From contig NZ_AEUW02000001.1 of NCBI RefSeq assembly GCF_000187995.2, positions 1,488,001 through 1,552,000 on the forward strand: DNA of 64,000 nucleotides, read 5' to 3'. The notes beneath the pieces were generated by a model, which saw nothing but the letters and a program-made list of their open reading frames with translations, did not search any database and had not been told where the DNA came from. Each line of letters opens with the position of its first letter. The stretch's first letter is position 1. The DNA comes from Streptococcus macacae NCTC 11558 (GTDB lineage Bacteria > Bacillota > Bacilli > Lactobacillales > Streptococcaceae). Below, one piece after another: positions 47,756 to 57,038 of this stretch. The translations under genes and the position numbers were made by a program.

Positions 47756-50700
47756 TTAATGAATGAGTCTTGCTTTTCCTTTATCATCTAGCTGATAGGT
47801 ATGTCCTTCATACTCTAGTGTTCGGTTGGTCCAGAGTTCACCGGAATTTGGATCAAAGTAATATTTACTGTGATTAATTTCCACTAATTTTCCTTTGACT
47901 TGAACCCCCCGAGTGGTCATTAAAGTATATTTCTTACGCTCAGAAGTATCCTCACCTAGACGGCCGGGACTGAAATAATAGACTTTTCCATCAATAGTCT
48001 GCCAGCCTGTTACAGCAACACCATCAGCATTCAAATAATACCAGTTATCATACGATTGGTAGAAACCATTTGATTTCATTTGCCCTGTCTCTGTATCAAA
48101 TAGATAAACCTCACCATCAATAAGATTGAGTCCTTTAGCTCGTGTATAGGCTAACCGATAAGCAAAAGACATAGCGTTTTCAGGTTCAATGGTATAATAG
48201 GTCTGTCCATCCTTTTTGTACCAACCCTGTAAGAGTTTCCCGTCAGGACCGTAATAACCGACTGTATTTTCATAATAGGGATTGTAACCAAAAGTAAACA
48301 GTCCGTAGGTCACTAGTTGATCTTTAATAATCTCGTCTTTGCTGACATAATAATAATCGTCATCATATGATAAGGCATGTGAAACATTGCTAGAGACAGA
48401 AGCACCATTAGCTCCAAAGTAGTAGAGTTTTCCATCAATTGTCTGAAGTCCGCTGACACCATAACCATCCTTTCCAAAATAGTAGCTGTTATAGTAACGG
48501 CTCCCTTTTACGCCATAAAGGAGATTGTCCTTATCTACGATAATTTTATCTCTGACCATTTGCCCTGTCTCTTTATCAAAATAATAATTTTTATGATCAA
48601 TAACAGTCAAACCTTTAGCATATTCACCGTTTTCTAACTGATAGTAAGTTTGACCATCTTCTTTAGTGATAAAACCGTAGTTTTCCTGAACCTTGCCATC
48701 TTGACCCAAAGTATAGTCTTTGCCATCAACAGTTACTGTTTGGTTTCGCAGAAGTTCACCACTATTGGGATCAAAATAATATTTAGCCCCATCAATTATT
48801 AGCATTTCTCCCTTGATTTGTCCGAATCTCACACGATGAGAACCCGTATCGTCTAATTTAGCAAAATAATAAGTCTTACCATCAATAGTCTGCCAGCCTT
48901 CGGCCAACTGTCCGTTTTGATCGGTGTGATAAAAGATTAGATAATCGTGATCGTCTATCGTGAAATGAATAGGGATAAAAGCATTTTTAACGGAACGGCC
49001 ATTGCTATCCAAGTAATAAAAACCAGGAAGACTGCCATCTAATCCTTGTTCCTGCTGATGATAGATAGTATCTTTGTACTGACCGCCGTACTTTTTATCA
49101 AAGTGATAAAGTACCCCATTAATTATTTGATCTCCTTTGACAGCTGTCCCATCCGCTCCAATGTAAAGCCAGCCGGTTTGATGGGAGATTCTGTTAATAT
49201 TTGTTGGGTAGTCTTTATCAAAGGCAAAACGATTGCTGACAGTATGTCCATTTTCATCAAAATAGGTGATAGTCGCATTTCCTTGAACAAATTCTCTAAG
49301 GACCTTATCGCGATATTGATTGCCATCTTGATCAAAGTAGGTCTTATGCCCATCAATAGTGGCATGGCCGACGGCAAATTCTCCTTGATCTGTAATATAT
49401 TTCCAATGATGATTGGCGTCTTGGACAAAGTGCCCCTTAGCTTTTTCACTGTTTTGAATAATACCAGTATCCTTATCAGTAACAACGAGTTTTCCTGCAG
49501 TATCGTAGCCAGCCCCTTTTAATTGTCGGCCGTCTGGATCAAAGTAATAATTCAAGCCATCTATCGTTTGATAGCCCTGCGCTAAAACACCATCCTTACC
49601 AGCAAAGTAGAATTCTAAAGAGCCATTTGCTTGATTAGAGCGGATGATAAATTGATCTTTGTAAAGGGCTCCTGTCTCATCGTTGAAGTAATAAGATTTA
49701 TCGTCAATTTTTTTGATCCCTTTAGCCATTTCAAAGTTAAAGCCATCGGGCGTAAAATGATAAGTCTGTCCATCAATATTAGCCCAGCCTGTAAGAGCTT
49801 TACCATCTTTTCCGAAATACATATTATGTTGAGGATTCCAAGCAGAAGTAAGCAGGCTGAAATCTTTTAAATAATAATGGTAGACTGTTTCGTCCTTTTT
49901 GAATACAACATCAGTCCTCGAAGAATAAACAGCTGAATAGTGATTAACATAATACAATTTGTTATTAAAGGTGTAATAACCTTCTTTAAGAACCCGCTTA
50001 CCTTCTAAATCATAGAGATAGCCTCCTTGGATGCCTTGCGGTGCATTAGTGGCTGCGCCTTTTAAAGCAGCTCCTGTCTCAGGCGTAAAGTAGTATTCAG
50101 CACCATCAACTGTTATATACTGATTTTTTATAAGATGACCGTCTGAATTAAAATAGTAAAGATCTTGACCAACACCTTTAAGTCCCTTGCTTACAGCACC
50201 TGAATCAGGATCAAAGTAATAGGTCCCTCCATCAATATCTAGAAATTTTCCTTTAGCTTGCCGGCCGTCTGGATCAAAATAAAGTCGAACGCCATCAATA
50301 GTCTGCCAGCCGGTTACTTTTTCTTTAGCAGCGTTAAGATAGTACCAATTCCCATTTTCCTCGTAGAAACTATTGGCTCTCTTATCACTATCTTGAGTTT
50401 TGCTTTCTGAAAGAGCTGCTGATACCGCTTGATTTTCCTTATCACTGTCAGAAGTGACTGCCTTACTTGTAATTGGCTCGGACTCTGATGGTTCTTGGCT
50501 GTCTTGCTTATCTTTCTTTACAGTCTCAGCTGGCGTAGTATCATTATTGGCTTTTGTCGCTTGTGAAGTAACTTGACTGCTTTCAGTAGTCATTTCGTTG
50601 TTGATAGCAGCATCCGCTGGGGCTGTGCTATCTGTGTTGCTTTTTACAGTGCTGTCCGTCGTTTGGGCGGACTGTGTTTGGGTGACATCATTTGTCTGTA

Positions 50701-50839
50701 CTTCTGAACGAGTTGTTTGTTCATCAGCCTGTACAAGACCTGTACCGGCTAGTGCAAAGCCTACAATAACCGTTCCGGCAATTGTTATCCAATGTTTTTT
50801 AACTTTATGTAGTTTAAAACGTACTTTTTCTTTCATCAT
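47756..50839 (-). CDS. gbpA: Secreted glucan-binding repeat protein, enlarged GbpA homologue
   Basis: 1027 residues. Long streptococcal signal peptide (KVRFKLHKVKKHW, then a hydrophobic stretch to GTGLVQADE, about 1-40). Residues 40-155 are Ser/Thr/Gln/Asp-rich and variable. From 158 to the end come tandem cell-wall/glucan-binding (YG) repeats such as NWYYLNADGVAVTGWQTIDG and KYYFDPNSGEL. There is no GH70 catalytic core and no LPxTG anchor. Such repeats bind alpha-glucans made by glucosyltransferases, helping cohesion in dental biofilm. The S. mutans GbpA I know is about 565 residues, so this is nearly twice as long. Other view: remnant of a glucosyltransferase that lost its catalytic domain. 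RBS AGGAGG before ATGATG. Confidence 0.8.
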   Translation of the reverse strand: MMKEKVRFKLHKVKKHWITIAGTVIVGFALAGTGLVQADEQTTRSEVQTNDVTQTQSAQTTDSTVKSNTDSTAPADAAINNEMTTESSQVTSQATKANNDTTPAETVKKDKQDSQEPSESEPITSKAVTSDSDKENQAVSAALSESKTQDSDKRANSFYEENGNWYYLNAAKEKVTGWQTIDGVRLYFDPDGRQAKGKFLDIDGGTYYFDPDSGAVSKGLKGVGQDLYYFNSDGHLIKNQYITVDGAEYYFTPETGAALKGAATNAPQGIQGGYLYDLEGKRVLKEGYYTFNNKLYYVNHYSAVYSSRTDVVFKKDETVYHYYLKDFSLLTSAWNPQHNMYFGKDGKALTGWANIDGQTYHFTPDGFNFEMAKGIKKIDDKSYYFNDETGALYKDQFIIRSNQANGSLEFYFAGKDGVLAQGYQTIDGLNYYFDPDGRQLKGAGYDTAGKLVVTDKDTGIIQNSEKAKGHFVQDANHHWKYITDQGEFAVGHATIDGHKTYFDQDGNQYRDKVLREFVQGNATITYFDENGHTVSNRFAFDKDYPTNINRISHQTGWLYIGADGTAVKGDQIINGVLYHFDKKYGGQYKDTIYHQQEQGLDGSLPGFYYLDSNGRSVKNAFIPIHFTIDDHDYLIFYHTDQNGQLAEGWQTIDGKTYYFAKLDDTGSHRVRFGQIKGEMLIIDGAKYYFDPNSGELLRNQTVTVDGKDYTLGQDGKVQENYGFITKEDGQTYYQLENGEYAKGLTVIDHKNYYFDKETGQMVRDKIIVDKDNLLYGVKGSRYYNSYYFGKDGYGVSGLQTIDGKLYYFGANGASVSSNVSHALSYDDDYYYVSKDEIIKDQLVTYGLFTFGYNPYYENTVGYYGPDGKLLQGWYKKDGQTYYTIEPENAMSFAYRLAYTRAKGLNLIDGEVYLFDTETGQMKSNGFYQSYDNWYYLNADGVAVTGWQTIDGKVYYFSPGRLGEDTSERKKYTLMTTRGVQVKGKLVEINHSKYYFDPNSGELWTNRTLEYEGHTYQLDDKGKARLIH

Positions 50840-50877
50840 TTTCCTCCTTAAATTAAAAGCATTAGCAACACACTGTC

Positions 50878-50914
50878 ACTATAGCATTTTTAAAAAATAA
50901 TGTAAACGCTATTT
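50878..50914 (-). promoter_or_regulatory. gbpA promoter with overlapping cre-like site
   Basis: Minus-strand TTTACA (50906-50901), 17 bp, TATAGT (50883-50878) with extended TGC. On the plus strand ATGTAAACGCTATTT (50900-50914) matches the CcpA cre consensus WTGNAANCGNWNNCW with one mismatch and covers the -35, implying catabolite repression. Confidence 0.65.
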
Positions 50915-51194
50915 TAAAGATTTTTACATTAGACCAGTAAACCTATACACGCGAACCTATTCTGGCATTAAGTAAACTCCTTGATAATGTTCCGTTCAAC
51001 CAATAGATAGACAATCATTTTTCAGCCTCTATCACTTGTAAATTGTCAAAATGGAAAGCTTGGCGCTTTATTTTAAATCCCCTTCTTTTCAGCTCTTTTA
51101 ATAGCGTCAACATAAAAAAGCTGTTAATGATTCTGTTTATGCCTTGCTATTTCCATTATATTCAAACGGCTATTATTTGGAGAAAACAAGGGGT

Positions 51195-51554
51195 TTACAA
51201 AGATAGCTTTTCTTTATAAAAATTTATCTTTTCAACAAGCTTTTCTCTATTATGCAACAGAACCGCTATATTTTGATCTAAAACCTGCAAATGTTCTTCC
51301 AAGAGCTTTAGCCTCTCCAAGTAAGTCTCCTCCCCTGCTTCTCGCAGTTGGGAGTAATGCTTGATTTCCTTTATGGGCATACCGACAGCTTTCAAACGCA
51401 GAATAAAAAGAAGCCATTGATAATCCCGCTCATCATAATACCGCCTGTTGCTGCTGTCCCTTTTCGGTTTTAACAGCCCTTCTTTTTCATAGTACCTCAA
51501 TGTGTGGATACTAAGATGTGTTAATGTTGAAAATTTTCCGATTGAATAGTGCAT
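51195..51554 (-). CDS. MerR family transcriptional regulator (AdhR/CueR-like size)
   Basis: 119 residues. YSIGKFSTLTHLSIHTLRYYEKEGLLKP is the MerR HTH-wing; a long coiled coil follows (about 75-110). No conserved cysteines, so it belongs with the aldehyde/drug responsive members (AdhR-like) more than the metal sensors. Divergent from the SDR gene; both starts flank a MerR-type promoter with a 19-bp spacer. It likely activates that gene. Confidence 0.88.
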   Translation of the reverse strand: MHYSIGKFSTLTHLSIHTLRYYEKEGLLKPKRDSSNRRYYDERDYQWLLFILRLKAVGMPIKEIKHYSQLREAGEETYLERLKLLEEHLQVLDQNIAVLLHNREKLVEKINFYKEKLSL

Positions 51555-51572
51555 TTTATCTCCTTTTTTGGC

Positions 51573-51603
51573 TTGACCTCTAGTTTACTCTAGGTGTTAT
51601 CCT
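51573..51603 (+). promoter_or_regulatory. MerR-type promoter (19-bp spacer) of the SDR gene
   Basis: TTGACC (51573-51578), 19-bp spacer, TATCCT (51598-51603). The spacer holds the dyad-like CTCTAG/CTCTAGG sequence. This elongated spacing is diagnostic of promoters activated by DNA untwisting by MerR proteins. Confidence 0.75.
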
Positions 51604-51633
51604 TATTATAACTTAAAAGGAGGTATTGAATAT

Positions 51634-52389
51634 ATGATAAATTCAAAAAATTATGTTTGCATCACTGGAGCCAGCTCTGGTATTGGACTAGAAAGCGCAA
51701 AAGCCTTTGCAAAGCTGGGGAATAATCTTATTTTAGTTGCCAGGCGTCAGCACCGATTAGAAAAACTCAAGAAAGAGATCCTTTCTTGTTTTCCGCAAAT
51801 CGATGTCGTTATTGAATCAACGGATCTTTCTCTGGCAGAAAATGCTTTTAAACTTTATCAGAAATTAAAAGCTTATCCCATTATAACTTGGATTAACAAT
51901 GCTGGTTTTGGCAATTATGACAGTGTCTATCATCAAGATCTGGATAAAATTAGACAAATGATTCATCTCAATATTGAAACTTTAACAATTTTGTCAAGTC
52001 TTTATGTCAAAGACTACAAAAATACAGAAGGTGCTCAGCTTATCAACCTTTCTTCCAGAGGCGGTTATATGATCGTTCCAAATGCGGTGACCTACTGTGC
52101 CAGCAAATTCTATGTCAGCGCTTTTACAGAAGGACTGGCACTCGAATTAAAAGCCAATCATTGTCCTTTAAAAGCAAAGGTTTTAGCTCCTGCTGCCACT
52201 AAAAGTGAATTTGGGCAAATTGCCACTGATTCACCTGCTTACAATTACGATGATCATTTTACAACCTATCATACCAGCAAAGAAATGGCCGACTTTCTCA
52301 TTGAACTCTATCAGAGTGATCAGACGGTAGGATTGGTAGATGTCAGCAATTTTGAGTTTAAGCTGAGCGATCCGCTTTTTAATCACTGA
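51634..52389 (+). CDS. Short-chain dehydrogenase/reductase
   Basis: 251 residues, classical SDR: TGASSGIG cofactor motif at about 11-18, NNAG in WINNAGFG near 88, catalytic Ser (NLSSRGGY near 139) and YxxxK as YCASK near 154-158. ARR after the second strand (VARRQHR) suggests NADPH preference. Substrate unknown; aldehydes or ketones fit the MerR context. RBS AAGGAGG. Confidence 0.9.
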   Translation: MINSKNYVCITGASSGIGLESAKAFAKLGNNLILVARRQHRLEKLKKEILSCFPQIDVVIESTDLSLAENAFKLYQKLKAYPIITWINNAGFGNYDSVYHQDLDKIRQMIHLNIETLTILSSLYVKDYKNTEGAQLINLSSRGGYMIVPNAVTYCASKFYVSAFTEGLALELKANHCPLKAKVLAPAATKSEFGQIATDSPAYNYDDHFTTYHTSKEMADFLIELYQSDQTVGLVDVSNFEFKLSDPLFNH

Positions 52390-52535
52390 TTCCTCTTCCA
52401 TTTCAAATGAAAATAAAAGCTTTTAAATTAATTAAAGCAATAACCTTAGCCCGTCTTTTTTTAACAAAAAGCCAAAAAGACAGCAAGATGAGATTTACCT
52501 TAAGTTACGATTGTCTTATTTTTGTAACATAAGCT

Positions 52536-52544
52536 TGATATACT
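52536..52544 (+). promoter_or_regulatory. Extended -10 of the opuC operon
   Basis: TGATATACT (hexamer TATACT at 52539-52544), about 80 nt before opuCA; -35 weak, as is common with extended -10 promoters. Confidence 0.5.
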
Positions 52545-52623
52545 ATTAAGTAATAGAGAACTTTTAACATTTTAGATATCGCTTAGTTTAAGCTAGGCGT
52601 AAACGCTTGTTAAGGAGAAAACT

Positions 52624-53772
52624 ATGGATCAAGAACCAGTTATTGAATTTAAAAGTATTAACAAAATTTATGGTGATAATGTTGCTGTTGAGCATATCAA
52701 TCTCAAAATTATGCCAGGAGAATTTGTCTGTTTTATCGGTACAAGCGGCTCTGGTAAAACGACCATTATGAGAATGGTCAACAGAATGCTAAGACCAACA
52801 TCAGGCCAAATTTTAATAAAGGGAGAAGATATTTCTAATCTTAATCCCGTCCAACTGAGACGTAAAACAGGTTATGTTATCCAAAATATTGGTCTTATGC
52901 CGCATATGACGATTTATGAAAATATCACACTCGTTCCTAAGCTATTAAAATGGCCAGAAGAAAAGAAAAAAGCTAAAGCCAAAGAACTTATAAAACTTGT
53001 TGAGCTGCCTGAGGATTTCTTGGATCGCTATCCTTATGAATTATCAGGAGGCCAGCAACAACGTATCGGTGTTATTCGGGCTTTAGCGGCTGATCAAGAT
53101 ATTATTTTGATGGACGAACCTTTTGGTGCCTTAGATCCCATTACTCGCGAAGGCCTGCAAGATTTGGTGAAATCTTTGCAGGAAAAAACTGGGAAGACCA
53201 TTGTATTGGTTACTCATGATATGGATGAAGCTTTAAAATTAGCTACTAAAGTTGTTGTTATGGATAAAGGCCATATGATTCAGCAAGACAGCCCTACCAA
53301 TTTGCTTCGTCACCCTGCGACACCATTTGTTCAAAAAATGATTGGCGAAGATCGTTTAATTCAAGCACGCGCTGATATCACCCCTGTTAAGACAATCATG
53401 CTTACAAATCCTGTTTCTATCTCTCCAGATAAAACCTTACAAGACGCAATCTCTCTAATGAGACAACGTCGTGTTGATTCACTCTTAGTAACAGATGAGG
53501 ATAACAAACTACTAGGCTTTATTGATATTGAAACTTTAAATAATAATTATAAACAAGACCTTTTAGTCTCTAACATTCTAAACAAAGTTAATTTTTATTT
53601 AAAAGAAGAACAGCTTTTAAGAGACACTGCCCACCGTATCTTAAAGCGCGGTGTTAAATATGTGCCCGTCATTGATGAAGAAAACCACCTAAAAGGGATT
53701 GTAACGCGTTCTTCCCTAGTAGATATGCTCTATGATATTATTTGGGGTAATCAAGATACGGAGGAATCATGA
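52624..53772 (+). CDS. opuCA: Glycine betaine/carnitine/choline ABC transporter, ATPase OpuCA
   Basis: 382 residues. Walker A GTSGSGKT near 39-46, signature LSGGQQQR near 141-148, Walker [14 protein letters not shown] near 160-172. The C-terminal half carries two CBS domains (about 255-375), which sense ionic strength or c-di-AMP in this family. Osmotic-stress uptake of compatible solutes. RBS AAGGAGAA. First of four genes; stop overlaps opuCB. Confidence 0.93.
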   Translation: MDQEPVIEFKSINKIYGDNVAVEHINLKIMPGEFVCFIGTSGSGKTTIMRMVNRMLRPTSGQILIKGEDISNLNPVQLRRKTGYVIQNIGLMPHMTIYENITLVPKLLKWPEEKKKAKAKELIKLVELPEDFLDRYPYELSGGQQQRIGVIRALAADQDIILMDEPFGALDPITREGLQDLVKSLQEKTGKTIVLVTHDMDEALKLATKVVVMDKGHMIQQDSPTNLLRHPATPFVQKMIGEDRLIQARADITPVKTIMLTNPVSISPDKTLQDAISLMRQRRVDSLLVTDEDNKLLGFIDIETLNNNYKQDLLVSNILNKVNFYLKEEQLLRDTAHRILKRGVKYVPVIDEENHLKGIVTRSSLVDMLYDIIWGNQDTEES

Positions 53773-54404
53773 TGACTGAATTTTTAGCACAGCACGGCAG
53801 TGAACTCGTTATTAAAACTTGGGAACAAATTTACATTTCTGCCTTGGCTCTCCTACTGGGAATCATTGTTGCCGTTCCAATAGGTATCGCTTTGACACGC
53901 TTTCCTAAATTAGCAAAAATTTTCATCGGACTTGCCAGCATCCTACAAACTATCCCTAGTCTCGCTCTTTTAGCTATTATGATTCCGTTTTTTGGTATTG
54001 GAAAAACACCTGCTATTTTTGCCTTGTTCGTTTATTCCCTTCTCCCAATCATGAGAAACACTTATATTGGTGTCAATAATGTTGACCCTACCTTAAAAGA
54101 CAGTGCAAAGGGTATGGGAATGACACCTATTCAATCAATCCTTCAGGTTGAGCTGCCGCTGGCAGTTCCCGTCATTATGACAGGAATTCGATTATCTGCC
54201 GTTTATGTTATTGCTTGGGCAACGTTAGCATCCTATATTGGAGCAGGCGGCTTAGGCGATCTTATTTTTAGCGGCTTAAGCTTATTCCAGCCCTCTTTAA
54301 TTATTGGAGGAACTATTCCTGTTATTTTACTTTCTCTGATTGTTGATTACCTACTCGGACGTTTGGAATATTATTTAACACCAAAGCAAAAGGGGAATTT
54401 ATGA
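53769..54404 (+). CDS. opuCB: OpuC-type permease subunit OpuCB
   Basis: 211 residues with five to six membrane spans and the ATPase-contacting EAA motif [25 protein letters not shown] (about 113-137). It starts in the ATGA overlap with opuCA. Forms the channel with OpuCD. Confidence 0.92.
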   Translation: MMTEFLAQHGSELVIKTWEQIYISALALLLGIIVAVPIGIALTRFPKLAKIFIGLASILQTIPSLALLAIMIPFFGIGKTPAIFALFVYSLLPIMRNTYIGVNNVDPTLKDSAKGMGMTPIQSILQVELPLAVPVIMTGIRLSAVYVIAWATLASYIGAGGLGDLIFSGLSLFQPSLIIGGTIPVILLSLIVDYLLGRLEYYLTPKQKGNL

Positions 54405-54405
54405 T

Positions 54406-55338
54406 ATGAAAAAACGGACTTATTTTCTACTCAGCCTTACCGCTATTTTGATAACTGTTTTAACAGGCTGTCACTCTAACGGCGCCTCTAAAAGCAACAA
54501 TTCTGCTAACATTAAAATTGCAGCCATGAGCACTACAGAATCTAGTATTATGGCCAATATGATTAGCGAACTAATCCATCATGAGTTGGGATATAACACT
54601 ACTTTAATATCTAATCTTGGTTCTGCAAATGTAGGACACCAAGCACTCCTGCGAAAAGATGCTGATATTGCAGCTACACGTTACACAGGAACAGACTTAA
54701 CCGGAACACTGAACTTACCTGCTGAAAAAGATCCTAGTAAGGCAGCCAAAATCGTTAAAAAAGAGTTTACCAAAAGGTATGATCAAACTTGGTTCCCAAC
54801 CTATGGCTTTGCAGATACTTATGCTTTCATGGTGACAGAAAAATTTGCTCAGGAAAATCAACTGAAATCTGTCTCAGATTTAAAAAAGCTATCTGCAACA
54901 GCACGTACAGGAGTTGACAGTACCTGGATGAACCGAAAAGGAGATGGCTATAAAGATTTTAGCCGAGCCTATAAATTCTCTTTTAAAAAGATTTATCCTA
55001 TGCAAATAGGCCTTGTCTATGATGCTGTTGAAAACAATAAAATGCAGGTTGTTCTTGGATATTCAACAGATGGCCGTATTCAAAGCTATAAACTTAAGAT
55101 CCTAAAAGACAATAAACACTTCTTCCCTCCTTATGATACTTCAATGGTAGTTAACAATAGTATTCTCAGAAAATACCCTAAATTAAAAAAGCTGCTTCAT
55201 CGTTTAGATGGCAAAATCAGTCTCAAAACAATGCAAAAACTTAACTACAAAGTAGACGACCAACTATTAGAACCATCACTGGTTGCTCAACAATTTTTGA
55301 AAGAACATCACTATTTTCGAGGAGGCGATAAACAATGA
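54406..55338 (+). CDS. opuCC: Osmoprotectant-binding lipoprotein OpuCC
   Basis: 310 residues. Lipoprotein signal with the lipobox LTGC (Cys22), then a Ser/Asn-rich linker and an OpuAC/ProX-type substrate-binding domain (about 35-305). AAMSTTESSIMANMISELIHHELGYNTTLI resembles the start of the choline/betaine-binding fold. Anchored outside the membrane, it delivers solute to OpuCB/OpuCD. Starts one nt after the opuCB stop. Confidence 0.9.
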   Translation: MKKRTYFLLSLTAILITVLTGCHSNGASKSNNSANIKIAAMSTTESSIMANMISELIHHELGYNTTLISNLGSANVGHQALLRKDADIAATRYTGTDLTGTLNLPAEKDPSKAAKIVKKEFTKRYDQTWFPTYGFADTYAFMVTEKFAQENQLKSVSDLKKLSATARTGVDSTWMNRKGDGYKDFSRAYKFSFKKIYPMQIGLVYDAVENNKMQVVLGYSTDGRIQSYKLKILKDNKHFFPPYDTSMVVNNSILRKYPKLKKLLHRLDGKISLKTMQKLNYKVDDQLLEPSLVAQQFLKEHHYFRGGDKQ

Positions 55339-56000
55339 GTCATATGGGACTTATACAGCAACTGGTTTATTACTTTAATCATAATGGCAGTTATGTTTTA
55401 ACGCAATTCTTACGGCATTTTTTAATTTCTATATATGGAGTTCTCCTTGCTGCAATTCTTGGTATTCCATTAGGTATATTAATTGCTAAAAAAGGAAAAC
55501 TCAAAGGTTTTGTCATCGGTATGGCTAACGTTATCCAAACGATTCCTTCATTAGCAATGATTTCCATTATTATGTTAGGATTGGGACTAGGTACAAAAAC
55601 CGTTATAACAACAGTATTTTTGTATTCTCTCTTACCAATTATCAGCAATACCTATGCTGGTATCACAAATGTCAACTCTGACTTGGTTGATGCTGCAAAA
55701 GGTATGGGAATGACTAGCCAACAGCAATTGCTAATGGTAGAACTCCCCCTTTCACTAGCCGTTATTATGGCTGGAATACGCAATGCCTTAGTTGTTGCAA
55801 TTGGGATAACAGCTATAGGAGCCTTTGTTGGCGGCGGCGGATTAGGAGATATTATTATTCGCGGAACAAATGCTACTAATGGAGGAGCAATCATTTTAGC
55901 GGGTTCCCTGCCAACGGCTTTAATGGCTGTAATGTCTGATATTATACTGGGAATAGTTCAGCGTTATTTAGAGCCTAAAGGCATTGCATCAAATCACTAA
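55335..56000 (+). CDS. opuCD: OpuC-type permease subunit OpuCD
   Basis: 221 residues, five to six spans, EAA motif AKGMGMTSQQQLLMVELPLSLAVIM (about 119-143). Overlaps opuCC by ATGA with the RBS GGAGGCGAT inside the opuCC end. Last gene of the operon; a terminator hairpin lies about 115 nt downstream. Confidence 0.92.
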   Translation: MSHMGLIQQLVYYFNHNGSYVLTQFLRHFLISIYGVLLAAILGIPLGILIAKKGKLKGFVIGMANVIQTIPSLAMISIIMLGLGLGTKTVITTVFLYSLLPIISNTYAGITNVNSDLVDAAKGMGMTSQQQLLMVELPLSLAVIMAGIRNALVVAIGITAIGAFVGGGGLGDIIIRGTNATNGGAIILAGSLPTALMAVMSDIILGIVQRYLEPKGIASNH

Positions 56001-56112
56001 TCTTGCTTTTTATATGCCTAATATAAAACTTTACGGCCTTATCAAGTTAGTGTAAATTATTTATAAGGGACTAGATACTATGAACAGCTGATATTTTTAG
56101 AGAATCCGTATA

Positions 56113-56146
56113 AAAAAAGCTTTACAGTTTAGTAAAGCTTTTTATT
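56113..56146. terminator. Bidirectional terminator between opuCD and the AAG gene
   Basis: AAAAAGCTTTAC (56114-56125), 6-nt loop, GTAAAGCTTTTT (56132-56143). The last codons and stop of the convergent AAG gene lie in the right arm, so its coding sequence ends inside the terminator. Confidence 0.88.
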
Positions 56147-56719
56147 ATTCCATGTTTTTTGATCTGGTAACAGAGACTTTTTTGAAATTCTTGAGACATG
56201 CCGGTTACCAGAAACATAAAAACAAAGCGGTTCATTTCGCCAATCATCTGTACAAGTCACTCCAATTCGAGGACGAACAGCAATCCGAAGCGGCTGCAAG
56301 TTTTCTTTTAACTGAAGCTTTGAAGATTCAATAGATTTTCCATCAAAAGCTTTATCAATACCAGCAAACTTTGTTAACTTTCCAGGACCATTAGCTACTA
56401 CATTTCCATCAGCTGTTTCAAGCGCTCGAATTAACACAGCTTCTGCTATATCTTGGGGTTTAGTCACTAAATTAAGCATTTGATGGCCATAAATCTGATA
56501 GATATACCAATGACCAGCTGCTAAATACATAGACTCATTTTTAGGCGTCCGACGATTGTTAGCACTATGACAAGCACTGTCCTTACTGCCCAAATAAGCT
56601 TCTGTTTCAACAATCCTGCCTAACCTTTTTCCATCTAAAAGCAAGTCCATCCCCAATAAAGCCTTGGCTGTTGCAATGGTATCTGTTCTCATTAAATCAT
56701 AAAATTTTTTTGATAGCAT
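56129..56719 (-). CDS. 3-methyladenine DNA glycosylase, AAG/MPG family
   Basis: 196 residues of the alkyladenine glycosylase family (Bacillus Aag/YxlJ, human AAG). RIVETEAYLGSKDSACHSANNRRTPKNESMYLAAGHWYIYQIYG (about 35-78) includes the catalytic Glu and the Tyr that inserts into DNA; GPGKLTKFAGID (about 115-126) binds the flipped base. Removes alkylated purines and hypoxanthine. A second, unrelated 3-methyladenine glycosylase (tag) lies at 20.8 kb. Monocistronic. Confidence 0.92.
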   Translation of the reverse strand: MLSKKFYDLMRTDTIATAKALLGMDLLLDGKRLGRIVETEAYLGSKDSACHSANNRRTPKNESMYLAAGHWYIYQIYGHQMLNLVTKPQDIAEAVLIRALETADGNVVANGPGKLTKFAGIDKAFDGKSIESSKLQLKENLQPLRIAVRPRIGVTCTDDWRNEPLCFYVSGNRHVSRISKKSLLPDQKTWNNKKLY

Positions 56720-56977
56720 AATATTATTGTAACACGATTAAAGCTTTTGCAGAACTTATAATAAAAGAAGGTAGCCAATTTTTACTTCCTTTATCACTAT
56801 TATGGCTATAACAGCCGTTTAGGACAGTAGGGGCTTGTAAATTTTAATTATTCTAAGTCCAAAATTAATACATAATCTCTATCATACTATTTAGTTCATT
56901 GCTAGCACCCAATTACTAAATATTTTTCAGAAAATAATGACATTTTCCAATAATAGGATGATTAGCTTATTTATTTG
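56720..56977. other. AT-rich gap upstream of ilvD
   Basis: Between the divergent AAG gene and ilvD. Nothing beyond promoter-like AT-rich sequence was seen; no T-box or leader peptide rich in branched-chain amino acids was found. Confidence 0.3.
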
Positions 56978-56986
56978 TGCTATAAT
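56978..56986 (+). promoter_or_regulatory. Extended -10 of ilvD
   Basis: TGCTATAAT (hexamer 56981-56986), 52 nt upstream of the ilvD start. It lies after the first in-frame ATG at 56937, excluding that longer reading. Confidence 0.65.
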
Positions 56987-57038
56987 GAGGGTGTTAATAT
57001 CCTACATATATCATATTATGTCGAAAGGAAGCGGTCAA

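Noticed and set aside
48000..50900. Plus-strand ORFs opposite the glucan-binding gene
   Set aside because: They mirror the repetitive coding strand and show no RBS or domain.
52589..52605. cre site before opuCA (GCGTAAACGCTTG)
   Set aside because: Three mismatches to the consensus at conserved positions; it shares only the GTAAACG core.
56937..57038. Longer ilvD reading from 56937
   Set aside because: The -10 box at 56981-56986 lies inside it, and the ATG at 57039 has a good RBS and yields the family length.
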